Positions 54,925-63,796 of a DNA stretch of 64,000 nucleotides are shown piece by piece. The number at the start of each line of letters is the position of its first letter. Positions within the stretch are counted from its first letter, which is position 1. The stretch comes from Mongoliibacter sp. (GTDB lineage Bacteria > Bacteroidota > Bacteroidia > Cytophagales > Cyclobacteriaceae): positions 1 to 64,000 of the forward strand of contig NZ_REBN01000128.1 in NCBI RefSeq assembly GCF_007692705.1, in the 5' to 3' direction. The position numbers were made by a program, and so were the translations under genes. The notes beneath the pieces are model-generated. The model was not told the DNA's origin. It saw only the letters and a list, made by a program, of their open reading frames with translations, and did not search any database.

Positions 54925-55701
54925 TTATTTTAGGATTTTAGCCAGTGGACTTGTTTTCCTGTTTTTAAAGGCATGGTAACTACTTGCTGAGAACAAAATT
55001 AAAGCGAAAAACAACGCAGCATAGGCAACAAACACTTCCGATTCCCACTGCTTGAAAGCTATGGCTGAAAAAGCCCAAACGCCCACCAAAGCTACTTCCC
55101 TCATGTTTCTATTGAAGGTAAGAAAAAGATATATTCCGGTTGCAACCATTATAATGAAGCATGTCCAAAACACAGGGTTTGAAAGCAAATCAATACTGTA
55201 AAGGAGAACAGAAGTGTTTACCACAGAAGCCGCTACAATCCAGCCAGTATAAATACAAATGGGCCACCATACAAAAGCAATGATATCCAAAGGAGCATCC
55301 CAAATTTCAAGCCTTAATTTAACTACCAATACCATAAGGCAAAACAATAAAGCGAAAATTACCAACACTGATACCAACAGCATTTCGGAAGTCCAAACGA
55401 CAATCCAAAGTCCATTGAGTACATTTGAAAGGCCAAACCAAATGGAGGAAGGCAGCAGTGATTTTTGATTTTGATTTCTGAAAAATGAAATCCACTGGTA
55501 GACAATAAAACCCAATAATAATAAATATATCAAGCCCCAGATAGAAAAGGCATATCCCGCCGGAGTGATCAAAACTTCATATCGGTTGCTGATTTCTCCA
55601 ACTGAATTTCTTTCTCCAACTCCTGCACCATAAAGGTAATTCAAGTAAATCATTGCAGCATAACTGAATGTATTAAAAATCAACAGAATGATATTTTTCA
55701 T
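54925..55701 (-). CDS. TspO/MBR-like tryptophan-rich membrane protein
   Basis: This 258-residue integral membrane protein has about seven hydrophobic segments and many Trp (AGYAFSIWGLIYLLLLGFIVYQW, NVLNGLWIVVWTSEMLLVS, VWWPICIYTGWIVAASVVN, ALVGVWAFSAIAFKQ). The pattern of PxGYAFSIWGLIY and WPIxxYxGWIxAASVxN fits the longer TspO-related proteins annotated as tryptophan-rich sensory proteins, which are about 100 residues longer than classical TspO (about 160). Ligand and role are unknown. ATG at 55701. It does not appear to be in an operon. Confidence 0.82.
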   Translation of the reverse strand: MKNIILLIFNTFSYAAMIYLNYLYGAGVGERNSVGEISNRYEVLITPAGYAFSIWGLIYLLLLGFIVYQWISFFRNQNQKSLLPSSIWFGLSNVLNGLWIVVWTSEMLLVSVLVIFALLFCLMVLVVKLRLEIWDAPLDIIAFVWWPICIYTGWIVAASVVNTSVLLYSIDLLSNPVFWTCFIIMVATGIYLFLTFNRNMREVALVGVWAFSAIAFKQWESEVFVAYAALFFALILFSASSYHAFKNRKTSPLAKILK

Positions 55702-55860
55702 GAACGACAGTTTTTGAGGTATATGAGAATTCAGGTAAGTTCAATCTTAAATTTGAATAAAACATAAACTTATAGCCAATATATATTCAGTCATAATTTA
55801 TCAAGAAATGAATTAGAAATAATCGTCCTTTTTCTTAGATTAATAAAAACTTTTGTAATT

Positions 55861-57195
55861 ATGAAAATAAACACCTGCTTCTCGGCTGCACTATTCTTAT
55901 TTCTTTTTTTAGCGACTGGCAAAATATATAGCCAGTCCAATAATAGGGTACTTTTTGAAAATGTACGGGTTTTTGATGTAAAGTCAGGAAGCTTAACCGG
56001 ATTAAGAAATGTACTTGTGGAAGGAAAAGAAATCAAAAGCATTTCGGCATCTTCAGAAGGTATGGAAGAAGCACTCATTATTGATGGAGGGGGTAAAACA
56101 TTGATGCCGGGACTTATTGATGTGCATGTACATATGGCATTTGGAGCCTTGACCATGCGGGAAATGATGTCGCCCATGATGTCTGAAGGCCTTATTGCTG
56201 AAAAAGTAAGCGTAAATGCTGAAAAGATGCTATTACGGGGATTTACCTCGGTCAGAGATGCAGGAGGACCTATCTTTCCCGTGAAAAAGGGCATAGATGA
56301 TGGTAAAATAACAGGTCCCAGAATTTGGCCATCAGGCGCTACCATCTCACAGACGGCGGGCCATGGAGACTTCAGGACTCCTGATGAAAAGTCAAGAAGA
56401 TTTTTTGGAGAGCCCTCCCGTGCTGAAAGATTCAATGCCACATTTATAGCTGATGGAAGAGCTGAGGTCTTGACAGCTGTTCGGGAGAACTTACGTTTTG
56501 GAGCAAGTCAGATTAAATTGATGGCGGGAGGCGGTACTTCCTCAGCATACGACCCTGTTGATGTAACCCAATATACTTTTGACGAAATGCGGGCTGCCGT
56601 GGAGGCTGCGGAAGATTGGGGAACTTATGTCATGGTGCATGCCTATACACCGAGGGCCATTCGAAGAGCCATTGATGCAGGTGTTAAATGCATTGAACAC
56701 GGACAGTTGTTAGATCAAAAGACTTTACGTTATGCTGCCAAAAAGAAAGTGTGGCTGAGTACGCAAATGCTGGTTGAAAACACCCCTAATATGGATCCTC
56801 AGAGAATTGAGAAGAGAAAACCTGTACTGGAGGGACAATCTAAAGTCTGGCCGATGGCAAAAAAACTTAAATTAAAATTGGCTTGGGGAACTGATTTTCT
56901 GTTCGAACCTGAGCTCAATGACAGACAAAACGAATTTATACTGAAGCTGCAACCATGGTTCAGCAATGCTGAAATCCTGAAAATGGTCACCCATGACAAT
57001 GCGGAATTACTACAACTTTCAGGGTTGAGAAGTCCATACCAAGGTAAATTGGGAGTAGTGGAAGAAGGTGCCTTGGCAGATTTGATTTTGGTGGATGGAG
57101 ATCCTTTGACTGACCTTTCCTTGATTGCCAATCCTGCAGAAAAGTTTGTGGTGATTATGAAGGATGGGAAAGTATATAAAAATATGATGGATTGA
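55861..57195 (+). CDS. Secreted metal-dependent amidohydrolase
   Basis: This 444-residue exported protein (signal FSAALFLFLFLATGKIYSQ) is of the imidazolonepropionase-like/Xaa-Pro dipeptidase amidohydrolase group. Metal site residues are all present: His-x-His in PGLIDVHVHMAFG, a likely carboxylated Lys in SQIKLMAGGGTSS, His in TYVMVHAYTPRAIR, His in VKCIEHGQLLDQ and Asp in LAWGTDFLFEPE. It ends with the usual ADLILVDGDPLTDLS. It probably hydrolyses dipeptides or cyclic amides outside the cytoplasm. ATG at 55861. The 216-residue minus-strand ORF over its start is a shadow. Confidence 0.92.
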   Translation: MKINTCFSAALFLFLFLATGKIYSQSNNRVLFENVRVFDVKSGSLTGLRNVLVEGKEIKSISASSEGMEEALIIDGGGKTLMPGLIDVHVHMAFGALTMREMMSPMMSEGLIAEKVSVNAEKMLLRGFTSVRDAGGPIFPVKKGIDDGKITGPRIWPSGATISQTAGHGDFRTPDEKSRRFFGEPSRAERFNATFIADGRAEVLTAVRENLRFGASQIKLMAGGGTSSAYDPVDVTQYTFDEMRAAVEAAEDWGTYVMVHAYTPRAIRRAIDAGVKCIEHGQLLDQKTLRYAAKKKVWLSTQMLVENTPNMDPQRIEKRKPVLEGQSKVWPMAKKLKLKLAWGTDFLFEPELNDRQNEFILKLQPWFSNAEILKMVTHDNAELLQLSGLRSPYQGKLGVVEEGALADLILVDGDPLTDLSLIANPAEKFVVIMKDGKVYKNMMD

Positions 57196-57295
57196 TTCTG
57201 CTCATTTTGAAAAAGTTTTTGGTGGAAAAATACTTCATAATTTAGCTTTTAAGTTTCATAGTTGCAATTTTTGGCGAATGGTTCAAGTATTCAGG

Positions 57296-57367
57296 CTTGG
57301 ACCAAAAACGTAACAGTCTTCAGACTGTACAAAAGCAGTCTGAAGACTGCCACTGAAATGGTCCAAG
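57296..57367. terminator. Nested inverted repeats between convergent genes
   Basis: An inner perfect 14-base repeat CAGTCTTCAGACTG / CAGTCTGAAGACTG (57314-57349) sits within an outer pair CTTGGACCA / TGGTCCAAG (57296-57367). There is no long T run, so it may be an intergenic repeat acting as a transcription barrier rather than a classical terminator. It lies between the stops of the amidohydrolase and dnaE genes. Confidence 0.5.
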
Positions 57368-57395
57368 ACTAAGTCTTAAACCACCCCCTACCCCC

Positions 57396-60344
57396 CTAAT
57401 CAGTCGCATTCCAATACGCCATCCGCTCGCAACTCTCCACCTCTATGCTATAAAAGTCAAATTCCTGCGTTACTTTGCCTTTTATGAGGTAGATACCTTT
57501 GCCTTTGAAGGGATGCTTTTTGACCACAGGAGGAAAATGCACGGTATCTATCCAATCTCCCTCCCTATCTATAAAAGTCCCGAAATTCATCACATCACCC
57601 TTTACCGTGCGGGTATACTTGATGGTCACTAGATAACCGATGATTTGTACAGATTTACCTAGGCATTGTTTTAAATCCCTCGCTTTGATACTGGGCACAG
57701 TTTGGTCCTTGACCAAATGAAAAGGAGAATCCAAAGGAAATTCCAAAATATCGATCTGATCCACGATTTCCTGCCGGATATCCGCAGGTTCGAGTTCAGG
57801 AACCTGCAACTCGCGGAAACCAGCTTGCTTAAAGAGCTCATTACCCGTAGTGACTGTCTTTCGCTTGTTTAGGATAAAATGTGCCTCCCATAACAGTTCC
57901 TGTTTGCTTTTCCCGGTAAACCGGAAGCAGCCAATACGGATCAGGATCAATGCCTGCTCCAGACTGATATCCACCCTGCCAATAAAGTCGGAAAGTCCGA
58001 GGTAGTCCCCATTTGCCCTGCGCTCAGTGAGGATTTTTTCAACACTGATTTTTTCCAGAAACTTCATATGTACGAAACCGAGATAAACGGTTTTTCCTTT
58101 GATGTTGGTCAGGTAATCGCTTTCGTTGATATGGGGAGCTTGGATATCGGCCCCGTTCATCCGGAGTTCATGGATGTAAAATTCAGTATGGTAAAAGCCC
58201 CCGAAATTATTGATCACACCAACCATAAACTCCAAGGGAAAATAGGCTTTCAGATACAGGCTCTGATAACTCTCCACCGCAAAAGAAGCCGAATGACCCT
58301 TGGCAAAGGAGTAGCCGGCAAAACTCTCTATCTGATGCCAGACTTCGGTAGTGATCTTAGAGTCTCTTCCCAAGCGTTGGCAGTTACTGAAAAACTGATC
58401 TTTAACCCGCTGGAATTCATCTTTCGAGCGGGACTTCCCACTCATACCCCTGCGCAACACATCTGCTTCTGACAAACTGAGTTCCGCAAAGTAGTGAGCA
58501 ACTTTAATCACATCTTCCTGGTAGACCATGATACCATAAGTCTCAGGCATAATTTCCATCATCACAGGATGGGCCTGCTTGCGTCTTTCGGGGTCTACAT
58601 GTCGCAGGATATACTCCCGCATCATACCCGACCGGGCCACACCGGGACGGATAATGGAGCTTGCTGCCACAAGTTCCAGGTACTCATCCGCCTTCATTTT
58701 GGCAAGCAACATGCGCATAGCGGGAGATTCCACATAAAAAGCACCAATGGTATGTCCATCCCGCAGGTGTTCCTTGATTTTGGTGTCCTTTTTGAATTTT
58801 TCCACCTGCCTGATGTCCACCTTTACTCCCTGATTTTGGTAGATGATTTCAATGGCACTTTTGATATGCCCCAGGCCACGCTGAGAGAGAATATCAAACT
58901 TATGGAGACCAATATCCTCTGCAATATGCATATCAATATGAGCAAGTGGAAATCCTTTGGGGGGCATTTCTGTGGCTGTGTAATAGTGTATGGGCTTGTG
59001 GGAAATCAAGATACCACAGGCATGGATGGTCAGGTGGGAAGGCATGCCATGCAAGACCTGACTGTATTTGAGAATCAACTTTCCATATTGATCTGGAATG
59101 TACTCGGATTTACCTGCGTGGTAAATCAGGGATTCAATTTCTGTTTTGGGCAGTCCAAAAACCTTCCCGAGTTCCCGCAGCATGGAGTTGGCCTGAAAGG
59201 TACTATAGGAACCCAGTAAGGCCACATGTTCCTGTCCCTCTTTGTTGTATTTGTCAAAAATATATTGCGTCACCTCATCCCGATCCGTCCAACTGAAGTC
59301 AATATCAAAATCAGGAGGGTTCTCCCGGTAAAGATTGATAAAGCGCTCAAAGTAGAGGTCAAGTTCTACAGGGTCTACATCAGTAATCCCCAGACAGTAT
59401 GCCACAATACTATTGGCCCCACTACCCCTGCCTACGTGGTAATAGTTTTTGTGCTGGGCAAAGTTGACAATGTCGTAATTTATCAGAAAGTAGGATACGA
59501 AACCTTTTTGCTGTATCAGTTCCAGTTCTTTTTCTATACGCTTGCTGATTTCAGGCGACAGATCAGGGTATCGGTTGATAGCACCCTTAAAGGTCTCCTG
59601 CCTCAGGAAATCATAATCTTCCCAATCTGAGCCCAAGACATCTCTTTTGTTTTTGACAGCCTGGAAATAAAAGGAGAACTGACAGGCTTCCAGGAGTTTT
59701 TGGGCATTATAAAGTAAGTAACTGTGCCCCTCACAGCGACCTACTATATCTGCGTAGCTGTAGAGCATGTCACTAACCTCTCCTTGTTCCTCCGGCTCGA
59801 GTTTGCTAAGCAGGGTATTCTTATCCACTGCCCGCAGCAAGCGGTGTGTATTGAACTCAAGTTTGGAGGAAAAGGTCACGGGCTGTAACAGTACCAGCTT
59901 GTCTTTGTGTCTGAACCATGGTGATTTAATAATGCGGTTGAGTTGATAAGAATGTACACCGATGAATTCATTTTCCCGGAGAATAAAAAACTTGGAAGGT
60001 AAAGGGTAAACTACGAAACTATTCTGGAATACAGGAGCCCTTTCTCCAAAAGGAATTCCCTTGGTCCGGTGATGGGAAAGGTGACGATTAAGTTCATAAA
60101 AACCTTCCTGATTTTTGGCTAAGCCTATATATTGTTGCCGCACACCATTGCGAAAATCTGTGCCGATCACGGGATGTATACCATTTTTCTGTGCTTCCCG
60201 GATAAAGGGGAAGACTCCAGACACTGAATTGATATCGGTAAGGGCAAGGGCATCAAGCTTTTTAGCCTTCGCTTCTGCAATCAATGATGCTACCGACATC
60301 GTGCCGTATTTGAAACTATAATAAGAATGGCAGTTTAGGTACAT
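57396..60344 (-). CDS. dnaE: DNA polymerase III alpha subunit, short second-type (DnaE2-like)
   Basis: This 982-residue C-family DNA polymerase is shorter than the replicative DnaE (about 1160-1200). It has an N-terminal PHP domain (LNCHSYYSFKYGT, LDALALTDINSVSG), the palm with YHVGRGSGANSIVAYCLGITDVDP and the catalytic aspartates in PPDFDIDFSWTDRD, fingers and beta-binding regions, and a C-terminal OB fold (VQIIGYLVTIKYTRTVKG). The PHP metal motifs are degenerate (Asn for the first His; DIN for the usual DHN). Size and sequence fit the auxiliary, damage-related DnaE2/ImuC-like class, but no ImuB/DinB partner is adjacent. Codons look richer in G+C than in neighbours. ATG at 60344. Confidence 0.92.
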   Translation of the reverse strand: MYLNCHSYYSFKYGTMSVASLIAEAKAKKLDALALTDINSVSGVFPFIREAQKNGIHPVIGTDFRNGVRQQYIGLAKNQEGFYELNRHLSHHRTKGIPFGERAPVFQNSFVVYPLPSKFFILRENEFIGVHSYQLNRIIKSPWFRHKDKLVLLQPVTFSSKLEFNTHRLLRAVDKNTLLSKLEPEEQGEVSDMLYSYADIVGRCEGHSYLLYNAQKLLEACQFSFYFQAVKNKRDVLGSDWEDYDFLRQETFKGAINRYPDLSPEISKRIEKELELIQQKGFVSYFLINYDIVNFAQHKNYYHVGRGSGANSIVAYCLGITDVDPVELDLYFERFINLYRENPPDFDIDFSWTDRDEVTQYIFDKYNKEGQEHVALLGSYSTFQANSMLRELGKVFGLPKTEIESLIYHAGKSEYIPDQYGKLILKYSQVLHGMPSHLTIHACGILISHKPIHYYTATEMPPKGFPLAHIDMHIAEDIGLHKFDILSQRGLGHIKSAIEIIYQNQGVKVDIRQVEKFKKDTKIKEHLRDGHTIGAFYVESPAMRMLLAKMKADEYLELVAASSIIRPGVARSGMMREYILRHVDPERRKQAHPVMMEIMPETYGIMVYQEDVIKVAHYFAELSLSEADVLRRGMSGKSRSKDEFQRVKDQFFSNCQRLGRDSKITTEVWHQIESFAGYSFAKGHSASFAVESYQSLYLKAYFPLEFMVGVINNFGGFYHTEFYIHELRMNGADIQAPHINESDYLTNIKGKTVYLGFVHMKFLEKISVEKILTERRANGDYLGLSDFIGRVDISLEQALILIRIGCFRFTGKSKQELLWEAHFILNKRKTVTTGNELFKQAGFRELQVPELEPADIRQEIVDQIDILEFPLDSPFHLVKDQTVPSIKARDLKQCLGKSVQIIGYLVTIKYTRTVKGDVMNFGTFIDREGDWIDTVHFPPVVKKHPFKGKGIYLIKGKVTQEFDFYSIEVESCERMAYWNATD

Positions 60345-60601
60345 TGATATAAATGGATATAGACTTTGTGATATAAATAGAAATATGCCTCCCTACGGTC
60401 AGCGAACTAGGATTAATATAGAATATTTATAGCATATAGCTACGCTGAGAGATAAATTTGTTTATATTATTAACATTTATGTGTTTATAATTTAAACAAT
60501 AAATCAACAACCAATCAAGTCCCTGAAGAAAATTGTCAGTAAAAGTTTTAGAACAGTTAGTAAAAGCGCAGCAGGGTAATTCCCCTAGCTGAAAAATAAA
60601 T
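60345..60601. repeat. A+T-rich repeat tract upstream of dnaE
   Basis: Contains GATATAAATGGATATAG and GATATAAATAGAAATATG in tandem, then a block AGAAATATGCCTCCCTACGG at 60379 leading to CAGCGAAC, resembling the blocks after the ABC-F gene. The remainder up to the phosphatidyltransferase stop is A+T-rich without a gene. The dnaE promoter must lie here. Confidence 0.55.
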
Positions 60602-61399
60602 TCAATTGAAACGTTTGGAAGAAACTACCTCTCTTAAAAAGATTTTTCTAATCCCGATAAATACCAATAAAAGAATGCTGTAAGCAATAAAAAAGGGAAT
60701 AATAAAATCTATCATCCCTAATGTGAGCATGACAGAAATAATCAATAATTGAAAGCCTAAGCCATAAATCGAAATGATCGACATAAACCAATTAGGGAAA
60801 GGAGCCGTCTTAACAGCATTTCTATCCAAATTAAAAATCGCCTTATCAAAAGCTCCATAGAGTATGTTGTAGGTATTGAATAGCCAATTGACTGTCCTCT
60901 GACTTTCCCCTGGCAATGCTGTTGGGCTCTTGTCTTCTATAATCTTACTGGTTTGCTCACCTCCTGCTGTATTATGCCTTAGGACCACATAATAATAATT
61001 ATATAAGGTTCCCTGAAGTTGAACACTAACAAAGGCAACCAGCGTCGCTAAAATTGAGGAAGATGATACAGACCAAATTGTAATGAACAAAAGGAAATTG
61101 AGAACAATATCAAAGATAGAATCCAGGTATCGTCCTGTATAGGAAGGAGTTTTTTTCACTCTCGCCAGTTCTCCGTCAGCAGCATCCAAAATAGATTTTA
61201 GTATTAGGAAAAATCCTGCTGCAAAATAATACTCATTCAAAATTGCATAAATAGCAAAGATGCCACTGAGACCAAAAAGATAGGTCACCTGCACAGGAGT
61301 CAATTTGGTATGTTCGACTTGGCTGACAAAAGCTCTTGCAAATGGTCTCCCATAATCGGATACATCTATAAATTTCTTGTCAGAAGGTAATTTGGACAT
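60602..61399 (-). CDS. CDP-alcohol phosphatidyltransferase family protein
   Basis: This 265-residue membrane protein has the family signature spread over DAADGELARVKKTPSYTGRYLDSIFD (DxxDGxxARxxxxxxxxGxxxDxxxD with one extra residue in the spacer). About six membrane helices follow. It transfers a phosphoalcohol from a CDP-alcohol to an acceptor in phospholipid or related lipid synthesis. A soluble N terminus of about 35 residues and an internal loop (GGEQTSKIIEDKSPTALPG) differ from PssA and PgsA, so the acceptor is uncertain. ATG at 61399. It stands alone between dnaE and the divergent mscS. Confidence 0.88.
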   Translation of the reverse strand: MSKLPSDKKFIDVSDYGRPFARAFVSQVEHTKLTPVQVTYLFGLSGIFAIYAILNEYYFAAGFFLILKSILDAADGELARVKKTPSYTGRYLDSIFDIVLNFLLFITIWSVSSSSILATLVAFVSVQLQGTLYNYYYVVLRHNTAGGEQTSKIIEDKSPTALPGESQRTVNWLFNTYNILYGAFDKAIFNLDRNAVKTAPFPNWFMSIISIYGLGFQLLIISVMLTLGMIDFIIPFFIAYSILLLVFIGIRKIFLREVVSSKRFN

Positions 61400-61669
61400 T
61401 AGGGATGAAGGAAATCATCCAAAGCCTTGCAAACTTTGGGTGATTTGGTTGTTTTAGAAATACGAATGGCAATATAACCTCAAGTTTCTGCTTATTGTTG
61501 TGTAGGATTTTTCTTTTTTTCGAAACTGCCTCTGGCTACTGTCTCGGATCACATGCTATGTTCAAAATATAAGAACCTGGAAAACATCATAATTAAGCAA
61601 ATATCACAAGACCTTCAAGCGACTATTTTTTTGTTAAAAAGAAATCTTCCTTAGCTTTACTTTTAGCCT

Positions 61670-62566
61670 ATGGAAATCTGGATCGAATACCTCAACAGCA
61701 TTGTAGAATATGAAATAAGGTGGAATATTTTCAAAACCATCCTTATCATACTTATACTGTGGTTGATCAAAAAAGGGATCTATCACCTGATAGGTGTAGG
61801 TAAAGATGCAGACCTCAAAAGAATTTACCACTGGAGAAAGACCGCACAATACACCCTGGTGTTTATCGGTTTTCTTTTAATAGGGAATATATGGATCAGT
61901 AACTTTCAATCCATAACAACTTTTCTTGGTTTATTGTCAGCAGGTATCGCTATAGCTCTGAAGGATATTTTTGTGAATATCGCAGGCTGGCTTTTTATTT
62001 ATTGGAGAAAACCCTTTGATGTAGGTGATCGGATTCAGATTGGTGAGCATAAAGGAGATGTTGTGGATTTAAGGCTTTTTCAGTTTTCACTCCTTGAGGT
62101 AGGTAACTGGGTTGATGCAGATCAAAGTACAGGAAGAATCTTGCATGTTCCCAATGGAAAAGTCTTTTCAGATGCACAAGCCAATTACAGTCAAGGCTTT
62201 GATTATATATGGAATGAACAAAACCTCTATGTAAGCCTGGACTCAAACCACAAAAAGGCTCAAAAAATCCTCAGGGAAATCATGAATGATTTGTTACAGG
62301 ATGGATTTAAAAGTATTGAGAGGGCAATGATGAAAGCCCATAAGGAACACTTTATCCACTTCGGGCAGTTTACTCCGACTGTGTACAGCAAAATCCATGA
62401 AAGAGGTATACAACTATCGTTACGGTATCTTTGCCATCCAAGAAAAAGGAGGGTGCTGGAACACCAGATTACTGAAGCTATTTTAGAAAAATTCAAAGCA
62501 GAAAGTGACATCAGGATTGTTTACCCTATCACTTCAGTGTATTTGGACAAGGGAATTGATTCATAA
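61670..62566 (+). CDS. Small-conductance mechanosensitive channel family (MscS)
   Basis: This 298-residue inner-membrane protein has three predicted helices (IFKTILIILILWLIKKGIYHLIG, AQYTLVFIGFLLIGNIWISN, and the pore helix SAGIAIALKDIFVNIAGWLFIYW). The beta domain then begins at RKPFDVGDRIQIGEHKGDVVDL, with VGNWVDADQSTGRILHVPNGKVFSDAQANYSQ, the hallmark of MscS, and a C-terminal alpha/beta domain. It relieves osmotic pressure by opening on membrane tension. Length is close to the 286 residues of E. coli MscS. ATG at 61670; no operon partners. Confidence 0.93.
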   Translation: MEIWIEYLNSIVEYEIRWNIFKTILIILILWLIKKGIYHLIGVGKDADLKRIYHWRKTAQYTLVFIGFLLIGNIWISNFQSITTFLGLLSAGIAIALKDIFVNIAGWLFIYWRKPFDVGDRIQIGEHKGDVVDLRLFQFSLLEVGNWVDADQSTGRILHVPNGKVFSDAQANYSQGFDYIWNEQNLYVSLDSNHKKAQKILREIMNDLLQDGFKSIERAMMKAHKEHFIHFGQFTPTVYSKIHERGIQLSLRYLCHPRKRRVLEHQITEAILEKFKAESDIRIVYPITSVYLDKGIDS

Positions 62567-62597
62567 AAAAGCCCCCGAAACCTAAGTTTCAAGGGGC
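62564..62597 (-). terminator. Terminator of the convergent lipoprotein gene
   Basis: On the minus strand GCCCCTTGAAAC-TTAG-GTTTCGGGGGC forms a stem with a two-base bulge, followed by TTTTTT (complement of 62565-62570). It overlaps the mscS stop and probably serves both directions. Confidence 0.7.
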
Positions 62598-62655
62598 CCC
62601 GCTGAGGGAAATCTCTCTCCCTCCTGTTAACCTGCGTTCTCTTCATTTGGATATG

Positions 62656-63378
62656 TCAGTGTCCTGCATACTGGCAGCTTACGTTAGGGTTGAAAGGGAA
62701 ATACATACCTGAAGGGTTTGCTTTCCATAACCATACATGCAATTGGTAATGGGGTAATGAAGGTCCGCCACGATCCGGCTGGAACCTCATTACAGGCTCA
62801 TCATTTTCGTCTAAAACAGGAAACCCTTCCGCATCCAATACTGGGACCATTTTGCCCCAACGGTGATTATCGAAAGGAACATCTCCCAACATTGGCGGAT
62901 CCAACTCATCTACATCCCCTTCAAAAAGAGGCGTGGACGGAATTATGTACTCCACACCTACAAGCTTGAGCCTACCATTCTTCTGAGGTTCATATAAAAG
63001 GACGGAGGGAGCCAAAGGATCAAACCCAGCCATGACCAACGCAAAATTGGGTGCATGATGGCCCATTCCCCCTAGTTCAGGATGCTGTACACAATGGTCT
63101 AGCATATAGCCATCAGCAACAGCAGCATCAAAATCATGGTACTTGACAGTCGCTTGTCGTATTTGGGCTAGCAGCCTATTTTGGTTTGAAGGATTTTGTC
63201 TTAAAAACTCCGCTATCTCATCATTTTCCAAGAGGAAAACACCATCACTCAACTCCTCTGAACTCTCTGAAAGTGAAGGAGATTGTTCGTTGATATTCTC
63301 AGTCATACAGGCTGACCATATCAACATCACTGCAATCGATGCAGCAAACCTTATAGAATCATTCATTATTTTTCTCAT
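62656..63378 (-). CDS. Lipoprotein with His/Met-rich conserved motif, unknown function
   Basis: The track start at 63492 adds residues that do not look like a signal peptide; ATG at 63378 (or 63366) gives about 240 residues with signal SIRFAASIAVMLIWSACMTE. After an acidic Ser-rich linker the domain shows VADGYMLDHCVQHPELGGMGHHAPN, DPLAPSVLLYEPQKNGRLKLVGVEYIIP and a C-terminal LPHYQLHVWLWKANPSGMYFPFNPNVSC. The clustered His, Cys and Met suggest a metal site. Similar uncharacterised proteins occur in several phyla. A terminator follows its stop. Confidence 0.8.
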   Translation of the reverse strand: MRKIMNDSIRFAASIAVMLIWSACMTENINEQSPSLSESSEELSDGVFLLENDEIAEFLRQNPSNQNRLLAQIRQATVKYHDFDAAVADGYMLDHCVQHPELGGMGHHAPNFALVMAGFDPLAPSVLLYEPQKNGRLKLVGVEYIIPSTPLFEGDVDELDPPMLGDVPFDNHRWGKMVPVLDAEGFPVLDENDEPVMRFQPDRGGPSLPHYQLHVWLWKANPSGMYFPFNPNVSCQYAGH

Positions 63379-63643
63379 GTTTTTGGCAATTGATGTTAAA
63401 TTATTTATTTGAAAAATCGTAATTAAGCTGTTCACTACAGCTGATAATGCTCCTGCAAGTACTTGTAGAGCATACCGAAGTCCAAAACCCATTTTCTCTC
63501 AACGGGAACAATCAATTACATGAGGCCTGCATGTGGTTACAAATTCCGTTTTTTTTAAAACTTGAAATTTGATAAGCTAAAATTGAAAAATAAAACACCT
63601 TGATGCTTCACCCTTATGGGTGATTTTAAGAAAAATTGAAAAA

Positions 63644-63790
63644 TCATTCTATTTCCAACATTACCAGTATGGTTTCAAGGGACATTCCCCCAGGGTTGAG
63701 ACCCAACTCACCTTCCGGTACTGCAATCCCAAGCTCATTAAAATAACTTTTCCAAATCGAAAATAACTCTCCTGTATCAGGATCATTGAT
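63644..63790 (-). pseudogene. C-terminal fragment of an unidentified gene
   Basis: A 48-codon open stretch on the minus strand reads like the end of a normal protein (DPDTGELFSIWKSYFNELG, LNPGGMSLETILVMLEIE) but is preceded by an in-frame TAA at 63791-63793 and has no ATG before the coherent part. It lies just after the stop of the partial membrane-protein gene. It may be a gene remnant or a very small gene with an unusual start. Confidence 0.35.
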
Positions 63791-63796
63791 TTAAAT

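Noticed and set aside
54701-54979. 92-residue + strand ORF over the G11 tract
   Set aside because: Low-quality composition, runs into the end of the TspO-like gene, no start context or domain.
55791-56441. 216-residue minus-strand ORF
   Set aside because: Antisense to the start of the amidohydrolase gene, whose signal peptide and metal motifs are clear; Ser/Pro/Ile-rich shadow composition.
58494-59219. 241-residue + strand ORF
   Set aside because: Lies fully opposite the dnaE gene; its His/Phe-rich composition is that of an antisense frame, with no domain or signal.
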